A stretch of 64,000 bases of DNA from Desulfobulbaceae bacterium (GCA_002868945.1 PKTX01000046.1:56628-120627); one strand, 5' to 3'. Shown: positions 16,905 through 27,732, counted from the stretch's first letter. The notes: generated from the sequence alone by a model not told the origin. Program-made: numbers and translations.

Positions 16905-18485
16905 TTAGGGGGTGGGGAGCTGGGCCCGCAGGGCGCTGGCCAGATCCTCGGGGAAATGACCGTTTATCCAGCGGAGCTGCGACTCGCTGAAGGCCCCGGG
17001 CGACTTGGGTAGCTTGGGCAGGAGGGCATAGAGCAGACGCTGGTCATCATCCCGACTGGTGAAGCGTTTTGAATATTCGATGGAGCACATCAGCTTGACG
17101 CCGATACCATGCAGGGCCTTGACCGCCAGATAGAAGGCGGTGTCAAGGGAACGCCTGGCCGCGCTGGAGAGTTCCAGGATATTGCCCACCTTGCCGGTGG
17201 TCATGATCTGCACCTCCCACTGCGAGGTCTGGGCCTTGGGCACAAAGACCATGACATGTTCATCCTCGTGGATAATCAGACGGCTGTCGCTGCCGATAGC
17301 ATCCATCCTGGTGTTGGCGCGAATGGCGGCCAGGTAGTCGTCGAAAAAAGCATTGCCGCTCTCCTGGCGATAGCGCTGACAGGCATCGGCCACCAGATCG
17401 CCGCAGGCAAAGCTGGAGTGCTCGCCCCCATTCCCCTCAAGGCGGTCGGGAATGAGGGCGAACTGCTGGTGCAGCATCTGATGGGAGGCATTGAGGCGGT
17501 AGCCACTGGGCGCGAAGTCAAAACCGTAGTTCCAGCCCCACAGGGTGGCGGTGAAGAAGGGTGTGGTGCCCTTGGCCAGGGTGGCCAGGATGGCCTGCCG
17601 CACCTCTTCAAGTTCTTCCGGTGTGGCCTGGTGTCGGCTGGCAAAACCGGTCAGGCCCAGGTCGGCGGCGAGACGATCATAGGTGCGTTGGTAGTAGAGG
17701 TGGCGCATGCCGATCATGTCGTTGAGACGGAGATCGGCCAGGCTGTAGCGTACTGCATCATTGGCCATGTTGGCGGCATAATGGCCCCAGGGAATATAGG
17801 AGTTGCGGCGCAGATACTCAAAGACATGGCTGTCTGCGGCCCTGAATTCCCCGACAATCTCGCTGTGTCCCTGGGCCCCGGGCCGCAGCACCATGGCCTG
17901 CCTGTAGTCATCCGGCAGGTGGGGGTTGTTGGCCACTGCCTCGAACAGGTCGTGGTTATGGATAATGGCCCGTGGTTGGCCGTTGTGCTCCTCGTAGTGC
18001 AGACCTGTCACTTCTCCACTCTCATTCATGACAAAAGAGGTGGCCAGCCGGGCCAGTCGCATGAGGTCCTCAGGATCGGTGGAGGTGGTGGCCAGGGCCA
18101 CAAGCAGGGGGCGGGGCAGGGCCTGGAAGATGTCGGCGATCTCCTCTTCCGCCAGGCAGTGGCGCAGGGAATCGGCCAGGGAAACCGGGTCCGGCGCGGG
18201 CAGGGTTATACCGAGGGGATGGCCGGCCTGCCGGTGGGCCCAGGCCGAATTGATAAAGGTGGTGCCCTTGAAGGGCAAGGGATTGGCTATCTCATAGACC
18301 GGGGCACTCTTTTCCACCTCAATGTTGGCTGGCGGGAAATTGCGACTGTTAAAAAGGGGAGCCTGGCCGCAGATGCCAAGTTCACTGATTTCGTCCCCTG
18401 TACGGAGATTGTTGACCCGAAAGGAGGGGGTGTGGATGCTGAAGGCAAATCGGCCGCCGGGGCGGACGCAGGTGTGAAGTTTCAT
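16905..18485 (-). CDS. GalT/HIT-superfamily-like protein of unknown function
   Basis: 526 residues, no signal or membrane segment. I do not recognise the family by name. The C-terminal half resembles galactose-1-phosphate uridylyltransferase folds: NASHQMLHQQFALIP is like the GalT HPHxQ active-site loop (with the first histidine replaced), and HVMVFVPKAQTSQWEVQIM resembles the second GalT strand. The N-terminal half (to about 250) has no recognised motif. GGxxxSSF...DLVADACQRYR may be a substrate loop. It could be a nucleotidyltransferase or phosphorylase on an unknown sugar nucleotide. Stands alone between the PilZ gene and recC. Confidence 0.6.
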   Translation of the reverse strand: MKLHTCVRPGGRFAFSIHTPSFRVNNLRTGDEISELGICGQAPLFNSRNFPPANIEVEKSAPVYEIANPLPFKGTTFINSAWAHRQAGHPLGITLPAPDPVSLADSLRHCLAEEEIADIFQALPRPLLVALATTSTDPEDLMRLARLATSFVMNESGEVTGLHYEEHNGQPRAIIHNHDLFEAVANNPHLPDDYRQAMVLRPGAQGHSEIVGEFRAADSHVFEYLRRNSYIPWGHYAANMANDAVRYSLADLRLNDMIGMRHLYYQRTYDRLAADLGLTGFASRHQATPEELEEVRQAILATLAKGTTPFFTATLWGWNYGFDFAPSGYRLNASHQMLHQQFALIPDRLEGNGGEHSSFACGDLVADACQRYRQESGNAFFDDYLAAIRANTRMDAIGSDSRLIIHEDEHVMVFVPKAQTSQWEVQIMTTGKVGNILELSSAARRSLDTAFYLAVKALHGIGVKLMCSIEYSKRFTSRDDDQRLLYALLPKLPKSPGAFSESQLRWINGHFPEDLASALRAQLPTP

Positions 18486-18859
18486 GATGCTATTCTACAG
18501 GGCTGATGTGAAAGAGGTAAAAGGTGGTGGTCATCCACCTACACTACCGAGCTTTACGGCCTGACGCCACTATCCGCACGAATTTTTTGGCCGGTAAGCA
18601 ATGCCGCAGGAGGCCACCACAGCACCTTGGACACCTTGTGACTTTCGGTTTGGGGCGGCTGTGTCGTTTTGGCACGGGTGCTTTTTCTTTGTGGGATCAG
18701 CCCTGTCGGCGCGGCCGTGGTGCGGCAGGAGGGCTATGGCGCCAGCCGCCTGCGGCGGGAAAGCCTTGGCAAGGTCGCAATATTTCTTTACCTTGGGGTG
18801 AGCCGTGTCGGTGTCCGGCGCTGCCGGAGATCCCCCTGTCAGACCATGGAGATTCGTCT
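18486..18859. other. Intergenic region between GalT-like gene and recC
   Basis: 374 bp between divergent genes. The recC frame stays open through most of it, but no start there has a good ribosome-binding site. No convincing promoter, repeat or RNA seen. Confidence 0.5.
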
Positions 18860-21800
18860 GTGAGCTTTACCCTTTACTCCAGCAACCGTATGGAGCTGCT
18901 GGTTGAATATCTGAGCCAGGTGCTGAAGCACCAGCCCCTGCCGCCGCTTACCGCCGAAACCGTGGTGGTCCAGAGTCAGGGCATGGCCCGTTGGCTGGCC
19001 ATGGAACTGGCCCGGCGTTGCGGAGTGTGGGCCAATGGTTCATTTCCCTTTCCCAACACCCTGCTGGCCGAGGTTTTCGGGCAGGTGCTGGGCGAAGAGC
19101 CGATGCTGGAGGCCTGGCAGCGGCCGGTGTTGACCTGGCGCATCATGGCGCTCTTTGACGAGTTGCGGCAGCAGGAGTCTTTCCGACTGGTAGATGCTTA
19201 CGCGGCCACGCCCCTGAAGGGCTATCAGCTTGCCGCGGCCGTGGCAGATCTTTTTGATCAGTATATGATCTATCGTCCCGAGCTCATCCGGCACTGGCAG
19301 AGGGGCGGTGAGGAGGATTTCTGGCAGGCTGTTCTCTGGCGCCGTCTGTCCGCCGACATTGATGCGCCGAACCGGGCCGATCTTTTTAGGCGCTGTCTGG
19401 CCCGATTGGCCGATGAGCAGTGCCCCCTGGGCAGCTTGCCGCCGCGCCTCTCCATTTTCGGCATCTCCTCGCTGCCACCGCTCTATCTTGATCTTTTTCA
19501 GGCCCTGGCCCGCCATCTGGAGATCAACATCTTCTTTCTCAACCCCTGTGCGCAGGAGTGGAGTGATATTCTGCCGCAGAAGACCATCAGCCGTCTGGAA
19601 CGGGCCGGCGCCACAGACCGGCAGGATCTCTATCTGAGCGAGGCCAATCCGCTCCTGGCCTCCATGGGACGTCTGGGCCGAGACTTCTGCAGTCTTCTGC
19701 TTGAGTGTCAGCTCCATGAGGAGGCCCTCTATCTGGAGCCTGAGGAAGAGACCCTGCTGGCCGCTATCCAGGCCGATATCCTGAATGGGCGCGATGCCGC
19801 AGTCGGCCATGACGTCGATGATTCCCTCTGTTTTGCCTCCTGTCACAGCGCCATACGCGAGGTGGAGGTCCTGCATGATCACCTCCTTGGCCTGTGCAGC
19901 GTCTCAGGCCAACTGGAGCCGCGCCATATCCTGGTTATGGCCCCTGATATCGGCACGTATGCCCCCTTGGTGGAGGCGGTCTTCGGCAGTGACGAGCGGC
20001 AGCTGTTGCCCTACACCATTGCCGATCAGAGTCATGGCCGCGAGGAGTGTATTGTTGCCTTTTTTCAGGTATTGGATCTGGCGGCCAGCCGTTTTAAGGC
20101 CCTTGATGTCATGGCCCTGCTGGAGAGCGCCGCCCTGCGCCGGCGTTTTGGTCTGAGCCTTGATGATGTCGCCCTGATAAGCGCCTGGCTGGCGGAGCTG
20201 CGGGTATGCTGGGGTCGTGATGCCGAGCATCGCCGTGCTTTCGGTCTGCCGCCCCATGGGCAAAATACCTGGCAGGCCGGACTTGACCGTCTGCTGCTCG
20301 GTTTTGCCATGGGCGATGACCAGTTGTTCGGCTCTATCCTGCCCCATGACGGCGCCCACCTGGAACCGGAGCTGGCCGGTCGCTTCCTGAGTTTTTACCG
20401 TGCCGTTGCCGACTGGGCCCAACGTCTGCAGGGTCGTTACGCACTGGCCGGCTGGCGCGATCTGCTCCTGGAGATGGTGGCGGACCTCTTTGCCCCGGAC
20501 CAGGATGAGGAACGGGATCTGCTGTTGCTGCGCACGGCCCTGGCCGCCCTGGAGCAGGAAGCGGTCCAGGCCGACTTTACACGGCAACTGGGGCTTGATG
20601 TGGTCCAGGCCAGGCTGACAAAGGCGGTGCGTCAGGATGTTTCGCCCTATGGCTTCATGGGCGGCGGCATAACCTTCTCTTCGTTGTTGCCCATGCGGGC
20701 CGTGCCCTTTAAGGTCGTTTGCCTCCTGGGTATGAATGACGGGGCCTTCCCTCGATCACCGGCCCGCTATAGCTTTGATCGCATGGCCGCCTCCTTTCAG
20801 CGTGGTGACCGCAGCATGCGTTTTGATGACCGGTATCTCTTCCTTGAGGCATTGCTCTCGGCCCGCAGACAGCTCTATATCTCCTTTCAGGGCCGTTCGG
20901 CGCTGGATGATTCGCCGCGGGCCGCCTCGGTGCTGGTGCGAGAATTGCTGGAATATGCGGCCCGCATGACCTCGCCGGTGGGGGCCACGGACGAAGAGGT
21001 GCAGGAGCGTCTTGCCGCACTGGTGGCTCAGCATCACCTGCAACCCTTTCATCCCGCCTACTTCCGCGGAGAGTTGCCCTCCTTTTCCCAAACCAGTTTC
21101 AAGGCGGCCCAGGCCCTGGTCACAGGCGATAATCTCCGGGTTGATTTTCAGGCGGATCTGCCTCTGCCGGCGGCCGAAGAGGAGCGGCGCTCTCTGCATC
21201 TACGTGCCTTGCAGCGTTTCTGGCAGGCGCCGGCCCAGTTCTTTTGTGAGCAGCGTCTCGGCCTGCGCCTGGCGGATGAGGAGGACCTGCCCCTAGAGGA
21301 TGAACCCTTTACCGTCAAGGGCCTGGACCGTTACAGCATCTACCGTGATCTGATCCACGGCCTGTTGGCGGCAGAGCCCCTGGAGCTGGCCCATCTGCAG
21401 GCCCGGGGAGTTCTGCCCCACGGTGCTATGGCTCGGGTTGTTTATGATGAGATGCAGGGCCGGGCCGCGGCTTTTGCCAAACGGGTGGCACTCCTTGGCG
21501 GTGCGGAACGGCGCACCGCCTCCGGCCTGGTTCGTCTGGGGGAGTATGAGGTGGAGGTGGAGTTTGCCGATATCAATGAGACGGGTCAGTTTCATTTCCG
21601 TTTCGGCAAGATGGACGGTCGCCACCTGTTGCGTGCCTGGCTCAGCCACCTGGCGATAAACAGCCTGGCACAGCGGCCGGACATGGGCTGCACTTCGCTG
21701 CTCATCGCTGATGACGCGGTGGTCCGTTTCTCGCCCCTGTCCGACGCTGCCGAGCATTTGCATAAGCTTCTGGATCTTTATTGGCAGGGGCTCAGGTATC

Positions 21801-22045
21801 CCTTACCCTTTTTTGCCAGGGCCTCCCATGTCTATGTTGCGGCCCGCGGCCGGGGCAAGACGGAGGAAAAGGCCTTGCAGGCTGCTGCCGCCACATTGTG
21901 GGGCAGTGATTTCAACGCCGGAGAATGGTGTCAGAACCCCTATCTGCAGCGTTGCTTTCCGGAGGGTATGGCACTTGGCCCTGATTTTTGCGAATTGGCC
22001 GGGGCGGTCTACGGACCGCTTTTAGCCATCAGGGAAGAGGTGTGA
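18860..22045 (+). CDS. recC: RecC subunit of exonuclease V
   Basis: 1061 residues from a GTG with GGAG eight bases upstream. The N-terminus FTLYSSNRMELLVEYLSQVL and the segment VVVQSQGMARWLAMELAR are typical of RecC. GVWANGSFPFPNTL and FSSLLPMRAVPF are further RecC signatures. RecC binds split DNA strands, lacks helicase activity and reads Chi. Somewhat shorter than the 1122-residue E. coli protein. First gene of recC-recB-recD, joined end to start with recB. Confidence 0.92.
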   Translation: MSFTLYSSNRMELLVEYLSQVLKHQPLPPLTAETVVVQSQGMARWLAMELARRCGVWANGSFPFPNTLLAEVFGQVLGEEPMLEAWQRPVLTWRIMALFDELRQQESFRLVDAYAATPLKGYQLAAAVADLFDQYMIYRPELIRHWQRGGEEDFWQAVLWRRLSADIDAPNRADLFRRCLARLADEQCPLGSLPPRLSIFGISSLPPLYLDLFQALARHLEINIFFLNPCAQEWSDILPQKTISRLERAGATDRQDLYLSEANPLLASMGRLGRDFCSLLLECQLHEEALYLEPEEETLLAAIQADILNGRDAAVGHDVDDSLCFASCHSAIREVEVLHDHLLGLCSVSGQLEPRHILVMAPDIGTYAPLVEAVFGSDERQLLPYTIADQSHGREECIVAFFQVLDLAASRFKALDVMALLESAALRRRFGLSLDDVALISAWLAELRVCWGRDAEHRRAFGLPPHGQNTWQAGLDRLLLGFAMGDDQLFGSILPHDGAHLEPELAGRFLSFYRAVADWAQRLQGRYALAGWRDLLLEMVADLFAPDQDEERDLLLLRTALAALEQEAVQADFTRQLGLDVVQARLTKAVRQDVSPYGFMGGGITFSSLLPMRAVPFKVVCLLGMNDGAFPRSPARYSFDRMAASFQRGDRSMRFDDRYLFLEALLSARRQLYISFQGRSALDDSPRAASVLVRELLEYAARMTSPVGATDEEVQERLAALVAQHHLQPFHPAYFRGELPSFSQTSFKAAQALVTGDNLRVDFQADLPLPAAEEERRSLHLRALQRFWQAPAQFFCEQRLGLRLADEEDLPLEDEPFTVKGLDRYSIYRDLIHGLLAAEPLELAHLQARGVLPHGAMARVVYDEMQGRAAAFAKRVALLGGAERRTASGLVRLGEYEVEVEFADINETGQFHFRFGKMDGRHLLRAWLSHLAINSLAQRPDMGCTSLLIADDAVVRFSPLSDAAEHLHKLLDLYWQGLRYPLPFFARASHVYVAARGRGKTEEKALQAAAATLWGSDFNAGEWCQNPYLQRCFPEGMALGPDFCELAGAVYGPLLAIREEV

Positions 22046-25000
22046 TGGCTGATCTTCTGGATAAAGAACTGCACGGTTTTCATCTTATTGATGCCAGTGC
22101 CGGAACGGGCAAGACCTACACCATCACCGCCTTGGTGGTTCGGCTGCTCCTTGAAAAAAGGCTGACCATCCAGCAGATTCTGGTGGTGACCTATACCGAG
22201 GCCGCGGCCGCTGATCTGCGCATCCGCATTCGCGACATGCTGGTTACGGCTCGCAGCTGTTTTGCCGGGCATGGCTGTGGTGAGGCGTTTCTGGCAGAGC
22301 TCCATGAGACGATTGCCGACCATGCCCGGGCCGGGCGGGATCTGGCCTGTGCCCTCAACGACTTTGACGAGGCCCCTATCTACACCATCCATGCCTTCTG
22401 CCAGCGGATGCTCAGGGAGAACGGTCTGGAAAGCGCCACCCTTTTTGACGTGGAGCTTGCCACGGATCTGCGCGATCTGCACTGGCAGGTGGTGTGTGAT
22501 TATTGGCGCCTCAGTCTGGTGGATAAAAAACCGCTCTTCCTTCACTATCTGCAGGGCAGGCTGAACCCGGAGAAATTGCTTGAGCTGCTGGCCAAGAATC
22601 GTCCCGGTATTACCCTCTGCCCCCAGGTGCAGGGCAAGGACAATGCCGCCCTGTATGACAATTTTCAGCGCCTGCTCCAGGAGGCGGTGGCGGCCTGGCC
22701 CGGTGTGGCGACTGATATGGCCGCCATTTTCAACGATGAGGGTCTGAAGAAAAATGTCTACCCGCTGCACAGCCGCCCCAAATGGCTGCATGATATTGAC
22801 GCCTATTTCAGGGGCGATCTTCTTCTGCCGCCCGATTGTCTGGCCAAGATCGGCCGGGAAAATCTTCAGAACGGTTTTAAAAAGGGATGTCGGCCGGCCA
22901 ATCATCCCTTCTGTTCCTTGGTTGACCGGCTCTGGCAGGCCTGGCAGGATCTGCAGGACTCTTTTGCCGAGCAGGTTCTGGCCCTTAAGGTCGGTCTCTT
23001 CGGTTATGCCGACAAAGCCATAGCCCTGGCCAAGGAGGAGCAGCGTCTCCTCGGTTTTGACGATCTGCTCGTTCGCCTGCATGAGGCCCTTTGTCAAGAG
23101 GGCGGGGCGCGACTGGCCGGGTTGATCAGGAAAAAATACCCGGCCGCCCTCATTGACGAGTTTCAGGATACCGATCCCATTCAGTTTGAGATCTTCAGCC
23201 GCATCCATGGCCGGGCCGCCGACCACCTTCTCTATCTGATCGGCGACCCCAAGCAGGCCATCTATAACTTTCGCGGCGCTGATATCTTTGCCTATCTGGC
23301 CGCCAGCCGCCAGGTCGGATCACGTTACAGCCTGGCGGATAATTATCGCTCCGAAGCCGGTTTGGTCGCTGCGGTCAACGCCGTGTTCAGCGATGAATGC
23401 GGGCCGCCCAGCTTTGTCATAGAGGATATCTCCTTTGAACCGGTGAGCTCACCGGGCCGGCCTCTGGATGAGCTTGTGGTAGAAGAGGGCGAGCAGTCCC
23501 CCCTGCAGATCATGTTGGCCGGCGATGATGAGGAGACCGGCCAGCTCTCGGCGCCGCAGAGCAAGGCCGTGGCCATCCGGGCCTGCTGTACCGAGATCCG
23601 CCGGCTGTTGCACCTGGCTCGCCGCGGTCGGGCCCGGATCGGGAGCAGGGAGCTGGCCCCCGGTGATATTGCCGTGCTGGTGCGCAGCAATGCCGAGGCG
23701 CGTCAGGTGCAACAGGCCTTGGCCGAGATCGGCGTGGCCGGGGTGGTCAAGGCCACGGATCTCCTCCTGGCCAGTCATGAGGCGCGGGAGCTGCTCCGCA
23801 TCCTGCAGGCCGTTGCCCGGCCCGGCAGTGAACAACGGCTTGTAGCGGCCCTGGCCACTGACATTCTGGGCTGGTCCGCGGTACCGCTTTACCGGCGCAG
23901 TGAGGATGGCGCGGCCTGGGATAGGGTGCTGGAGCGTTTTGAACGATATTATCTGCTCTGGCGCGACAGGGGCTTTATGCCCATGTTTCAGGCCCTGCTG
24001 GCTGGTGAGGAGGTGAGACAGTGGTTGCTGCGGCTGCATGACGGCGAGCGCCGCCTCACCAACCTTCTTCATCTTGGCGAGGTTCTGCAGGGCCAGGACC
24101 GGCGCAGCATGCATCACCTCATGGGCTATCTCAGACAGGGATTGGCCGGTCGGCACGGCAGTGAGCATGAACAGCGCCTGGAAAGTGACGCTGAGCGCCT
24201 GCAGATTGTCACGGTGCACAGGTCCAAGGGCCTCCAGTATCCACTGGTCTTTTGCCCCTTTCTGTGGGGTGGCTCCAAGATGAGGAAACACAAGGAGTTC
24301 ATCTTCCACGACCAGCAGCAGAGACTCTGCCTTGATATCGGCTCCGCCGATGTTGCCGAGCATCTGGAGATGGCCCGTCTGGAGGAGCTGGCAGAGAACC
24401 TGCGCCTGGCCTATGTGGCCCTGACCCGGGCCAGGAATCGCTGCTACCTGCTCTGGGGACCTTTTTACGGCAGCCAGGAGTCCGCCCTGGCCCATCTCTT
24501 TCATGGTCGAGCTGATGAGGAGCGGGCCGGCCTCCTGGCCCGTGTTAAGGCAATGACCGGTGGCCAACGCCGCCGGGAGCTTGAGGCCCTCGTGGCGCGC
24601 AGCCGGGGCAATATCGCCCTGGTGCCCTGCCCGCAGGAGGTGGATGCCCTGCCGTCCTCCGGACAAGAGGAGAAAGAGAGACTGACCTTCACGCCGATGC
24701 CGGCCGTCATTGATCGTTCCTGGCAGGTGAGCAGCTTTTCCCGACTGACGGCCGGCCTGCATCAGGAGGCCTTTATTGCCGATCGTGATCGCAGCCGGGA
24801 GGAGGTTGTCATTGCCGAACCGATGGAGGTGGGCCGGGAGCCGACTATCTTTGATTTTCCCAAGGGGGCCGGGCCGGGTACCTTTCTGCATCATCTCTTT
24901 GAACATCTCGATTTCAGGGCCTTCGGGTCTGTTGGCCACAACGAGGTGGAGGGTTGGGTGGCCACCAGGCTCAGCCGCTTCGGGTATGCCGATACCTGGC

Positions 25001-25602
25001 GTGGGCCGGTGACTGCCATGCTGGCTGCGGTAACAGCGTGCCGGTTACCGCAGCGACGTTTTTGTCTGGCGGATCTTGATCTGGAGCATCGTCTCAATGA
25101 GTTGGAGTTTTATCTGCCCCTGGCCCCTTCCCGGGCCGCTGACCTTGTTGATGTTTTTGCGCGGCATGGCCATGCCGGCGGCCAGGCCTTTGTGGAACGT
25201 CTGCGACGCCTTGATTACCGCCTGGTCAAGGGCTTTATGAAGGGCTTTATTGATCTGGTCTTTTGTCATGACCAGCAGTTTTATATCATAGACTGGAAAT
25301 CCAACTACCTGGGGCACCAGCTCAGCGACTATCAGCCCCGTAACCTGGAGGAGGCCATGGTCAAGGCCGACTATATCCTGCAGTATCATCTCTACACCGT
25401 GGCCTTGCATCGTTATCTTGCCAACCGTCTTGCCGACTATGACTATGAGCGTCACTTCGGCGGCGTTTACTATGTCTTTGTACGCGGTGTTGACGAGAAA
25501 GAGGGCAGCGGCATCTTCTTTGATCGGCCGGCCGCCGAACTCACAGAGGATCTGGATAATCTCCTGGTCCTGGCCGAGCCCGGCCCGGGAGGGCTGTCAT
25601 GA
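22045..25602 (+). CDS. recB: RecB helicase-nuclease subunit of exonuclease V
   Basis: 1185 residues. Walker A is ASAGTGKT (17-24), motif II is LIDEFQDTDP, and VHRSKGLQYPLVF and YVALTRARNRCYLLW are later UvrD-family motifs. The C-terminal nuclease carries FIDLVF and YIIDWKSNYLG, the D...DWK active site of RecB nucleases. The ATG shares one base with the recC stop and has GGGAAGAGG upstream. RecBCD resects double-strand breaks for RecA and destroys foreign linear DNA. Confidence 0.95.
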   Translation: MADLLDKELHGFHLIDASAGTGKTYTITALVVRLLLEKRLTIQQILVVTYTEAAAADLRIRIRDMLVTARSCFAGHGCGEAFLAELHETIADHARAGRDLACALNDFDEAPIYTIHAFCQRMLRENGLESATLFDVELATDLRDLHWQVVCDYWRLSLVDKKPLFLHYLQGRLNPEKLLELLAKNRPGITLCPQVQGKDNAALYDNFQRLLQEAVAAWPGVATDMAAIFNDEGLKKNVYPLHSRPKWLHDIDAYFRGDLLLPPDCLAKIGRENLQNGFKKGCRPANHPFCSLVDRLWQAWQDLQDSFAEQVLALKVGLFGYADKAIALAKEEQRLLGFDDLLVRLHEALCQEGGARLAGLIRKKYPAALIDEFQDTDPIQFEIFSRIHGRAADHLLYLIGDPKQAIYNFRGADIFAYLAASRQVGSRYSLADNYRSEAGLVAAVNAVFSDECGPPSFVIEDISFEPVSSPGRPLDELVVEEGEQSPLQIMLAGDDEETGQLSAPQSKAVAIRACCTEIRRLLHLARRGRARIGSRELAPGDIAVLVRSNAEARQVQQALAEIGVAGVVKATDLLLASHEARELLRILQAVARPGSEQRLVAALATDILGWSAVPLYRRSEDGAAWDRVLERFERYYLLWRDRGFMPMFQALLAGEEVRQWLLRLHDGERRLTNLLHLGEVLQGQDRRSMHHLMGYLRQGLAGRHGSEHEQRLESDAERLQIVTVHRSKGLQYPLVFCPFLWGGSKMRKHKEFIFHDQQQRLCLDIGSADVAEHLEMARLEELAENLRLAYVALTRARNRCYLLWGPFYGSQESALAHLFHGRADEERAGLLARVKAMTGGQRRRELEALVARSRGNIALVPCPQEVDALPSSGQEEKERLTFTPMPAVIDRSWQVSSFSRLTAGLHQEAFIADRDRSREEVVIAEPMEVGREPTIFDFPKGAGPGTFLHHLFEHLDFRAFGSVGHNEVEGWVATRLSRFGYADTWRGPVTAMLAAVTACRLPQRRFCLADLDLEHRLNELEFYLPLAPSRAADLVDVFARHGHAGGQAFVERLRRLDYRLVKGFMKGFIDLVFCHDQQFYIIDWKSNYLGHQLSDYQPRNLEEAMVKADYILQYHLYTVALHRYLANRLADYDYERHFGGVYYVFVRGVDEKEGSGIFFDRPAAELTEDLDNLLVLAEPGPGGLS

Positions 25603-27341
25603 GTGTGCCCATCGGGTTTGAAGAAAATCCTCTGAGCCATTACTTTGCCGATTTTATCGAGGGGTTGGCCGCCCCCCACGGCTGCGCCCAGCTCGGGCTG
25701 GTGGCTGAGCTGCTGAGTCGCGCCCGGGCAGAGGGCCATATCTGTCTTGATCTGAGAGAGGTCGCCCCAGGGTCCGAGTATGAGACCTTGCGCCGACAGC
25801 TTCTGGCCACGCCGGTGGTGGGGGAGGCCGGCCGCCAGAGGCCGCTTATTATAGATGGCCATTATCTTTATCTGCATCGCTATCATCGGGCCGAGGCCAT
25901 GGTGGCGGATTTCATCAGGCATCGGCAGGCCATGGATCTGCAGGGCATTGATCCGGCTGCGATCAGGGCAGCCATGGCCAGGCTTTTCCCTGCCCCGTCT
26001 GGTGGCGACCCCGACTGGCAGCAGGTGGCGGCCCTGGCCGCTCTTACCCGGAAATTCACCGTGGTCAGCGGCGGCCCCGGTACCGGTAAGACCACCACGG
26101 TGGCCAAGATACTCGCCCTGTTCCTGGAGCTTCATTCGGGTCGGCAGCAGGTGATCCGCCTGGCTGCCCCCACGGGGAAGGCCGCGGCCCGTCTGCAGCA
26201 GGCCATTATCACGGCCAAGGGCAATCTGCCCCTTAGTGCCGAGGTGCGGCAGGCCCTGCCCCATGAAACAGTGACCATTCACCGCCTCCTGGGATTGGTG
26301 GGCGGCAGGCCGCGCCATGACGAGGCTCACCCCCTGGTCGCCGATCTGGTGGTGATCGATGAGGCCTCCATGGTGGATCTGCCCCTGATGGCGCAGCTCA
26401 TGGCGGCCCTGCCGTCCCACGCCACCCTGATCCTGTTGGGCGATCATTTTCAACTCGCCTCAGTGCAGCCGGGTGCGGTGCTGGGGGATATCTGCCGGCA
26501 TGGCCAGGGATTCAGTGACGCCTTTCGGGACATGGCCAAGAACTTTGCCCTTGACCTGGCAGATACGCCGCCGGCCCGGCAGGAGCTGGCCGATGCCATT
26601 GTCACCCTGCAGACCTCCTACCGTTTTAAGGCGGAAAGCGGCATCCGGCGGCTCAGCCAGGCGGTCAAGGAGGGTGATTTTCAAAAGGCCCTGGCCGTCC
26701 TGGCCGATCCCGGCTGCCCGGATGTGGAGCTGGTTGAATATGGCGACCAGTGTCATGATTTGGTGGAGGCGCAGCTTGTGCCCGGTTTTGCCGAGCTCAT
26801 GGCCGGTGGCACCAAGGAGGCCCAGCTCGACAAGTTGGCGGGCCTGGGGGTGCTCTGCGCCCACCGGCGGGGCATGGCCGGCATGGAGGAGGTTAATAAA
26901 ATCCTGGTGGACAGGGCCAGCGGTGGAACAGGCCTGATGCCCTATGCCGGGCTGCCGGTCATGATCTCCCGCAACAGCTATGGCCTGCAACTCTATAATG
27001 GCGACACCGGCGTGGTGGTGGAGGAGCAGGGCCGTCTCCAGGCCTGCTTTGCCGAGCATGACGGGGTGCGTCTCATTCCGGCCCGGCGCCTGCCGCCCTA
27101 TGATCCGGCCTATGCCATGACCATCCATAAAAGCCAGGGCTCTGAGTTTGACCGGGTGGTGGTGCTGTTGCCGCCCAAGTCGTCGGCCATCCTGGGCCGC
27201 GAGTTGCTCTACACCGCCCTGACCAGGGCACGCTACTCGGTGCAGCTCTGGGGCAGCGAGGAGGTTTTGCGGCAGGCCGTGACCTCGGCTGTTCGGCGCG
27301 TTTCCGGTCTGGCCGGGCGTCTCTGGTCGGGCCGTGTCTGA
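25599..27341 (+). CDS. recD: RecD helicase subunit of exonuclease V
   Basis: 580 residues. Walker A GGPGTGKTTT lies near residue 160; VVIDEASMVDLPLM is motif II, and AMTIHKSQGSEFDRV and LLYTALTRAR are motifs V/VI of RecD. A four-base overlap with recB indicates coupling. The length matches RecD of the RecBCD type rather than the longer RecD2. RecD moves 5' to 3' and sets the speed and nuclease activity of the complex. Confidence 0.95.
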   Translation: MSVPIGFEENPLSHYFADFIEGLAAPHGCAQLGLVAELLSRARAEGHICLDLREVAPGSEYETLRRQLLATPVVGEAGRQRPLIIDGHYLYLHRYHRAEAMVADFIRHRQAMDLQGIDPAAIRAAMARLFPAPSGGDPDWQQVAALAALTRKFTVVSGGPGTGKTTTVAKILALFLELHSGRQQVIRLAAPTGKAAARLQQAIITAKGNLPLSAEVRQALPHETVTIHRLLGLVGGRPRHDEAHPLVADLVVIDEASMVDLPLMAQLMAALPSHATLILLGDHFQLASVQPGAVLGDICRHGQGFSDAFRDMAKNFALDLADTPPARQELADAIVTLQTSYRFKAESGIRRLSQAVKEGDFQKALAVLADPGCPDVELVEYGDQCHDLVEAQLVPGFAELMAGGTKEAQLDKLAGLGVLCAHRRGMAGMEEVNKILVDRASGGTGLMPYAGLPVMISRNSYGLQLYNGDTGVVVEEQGRLQACFAEHDGVRLIPARRLPPYDPAYAMTIHKSQGSEFDRVVVLLPPKSSAILGRELLYTALTRARYSVQLWGSEEVLRQAVTSAVRRVSGLAGRLWSGRV

Positions 27342-27732
27342 ACCGCGACGCGGCCGGTTCCGCCGAGTTTTTTTGCAACTCTGCCTCCTCTTTTCAGGTG
27401 CCGTCAACCACATCTGCCGCTGCCAGTCTCTCTGGTGTCGCACTCTTTGCTCGGTGGTTTTCCATCTTGCCTGAGAAAAAAAAATATGGTAGCGTACTCT
27501 GCTGTTTGCCCTGCGGAATGAGGCCTGTTCAGGCCTTGTGACAAATGGGTAACTGTCTTGTTTTTCCGTCATTTTATCCTCTTGCAAATCATTGCCTGAC
27601 GGAAGGGAAGCAATCCCGGAACAAGGAGCATCTCCTGCCACGGCCGGAGAGGTTTTCAGACTGTCCGGCCTGGCGGCCTGCTCAAGGACAACGGGCTGGT
27701 TTGAAATAGAAATTTAGCGAAGAGGTGTCCTT
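27342..27732. other. Intergenic region between recD and the carboxylase genes
   Basis: 391 bp. It contains a 16-bp palindrome AGGCCTGTTCAGGCCT (27521-27536), which may be an operator or hairpin for the downstream pair. No clear -35/-10 pair, terminator or gene was found. Confidence 0.4.
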
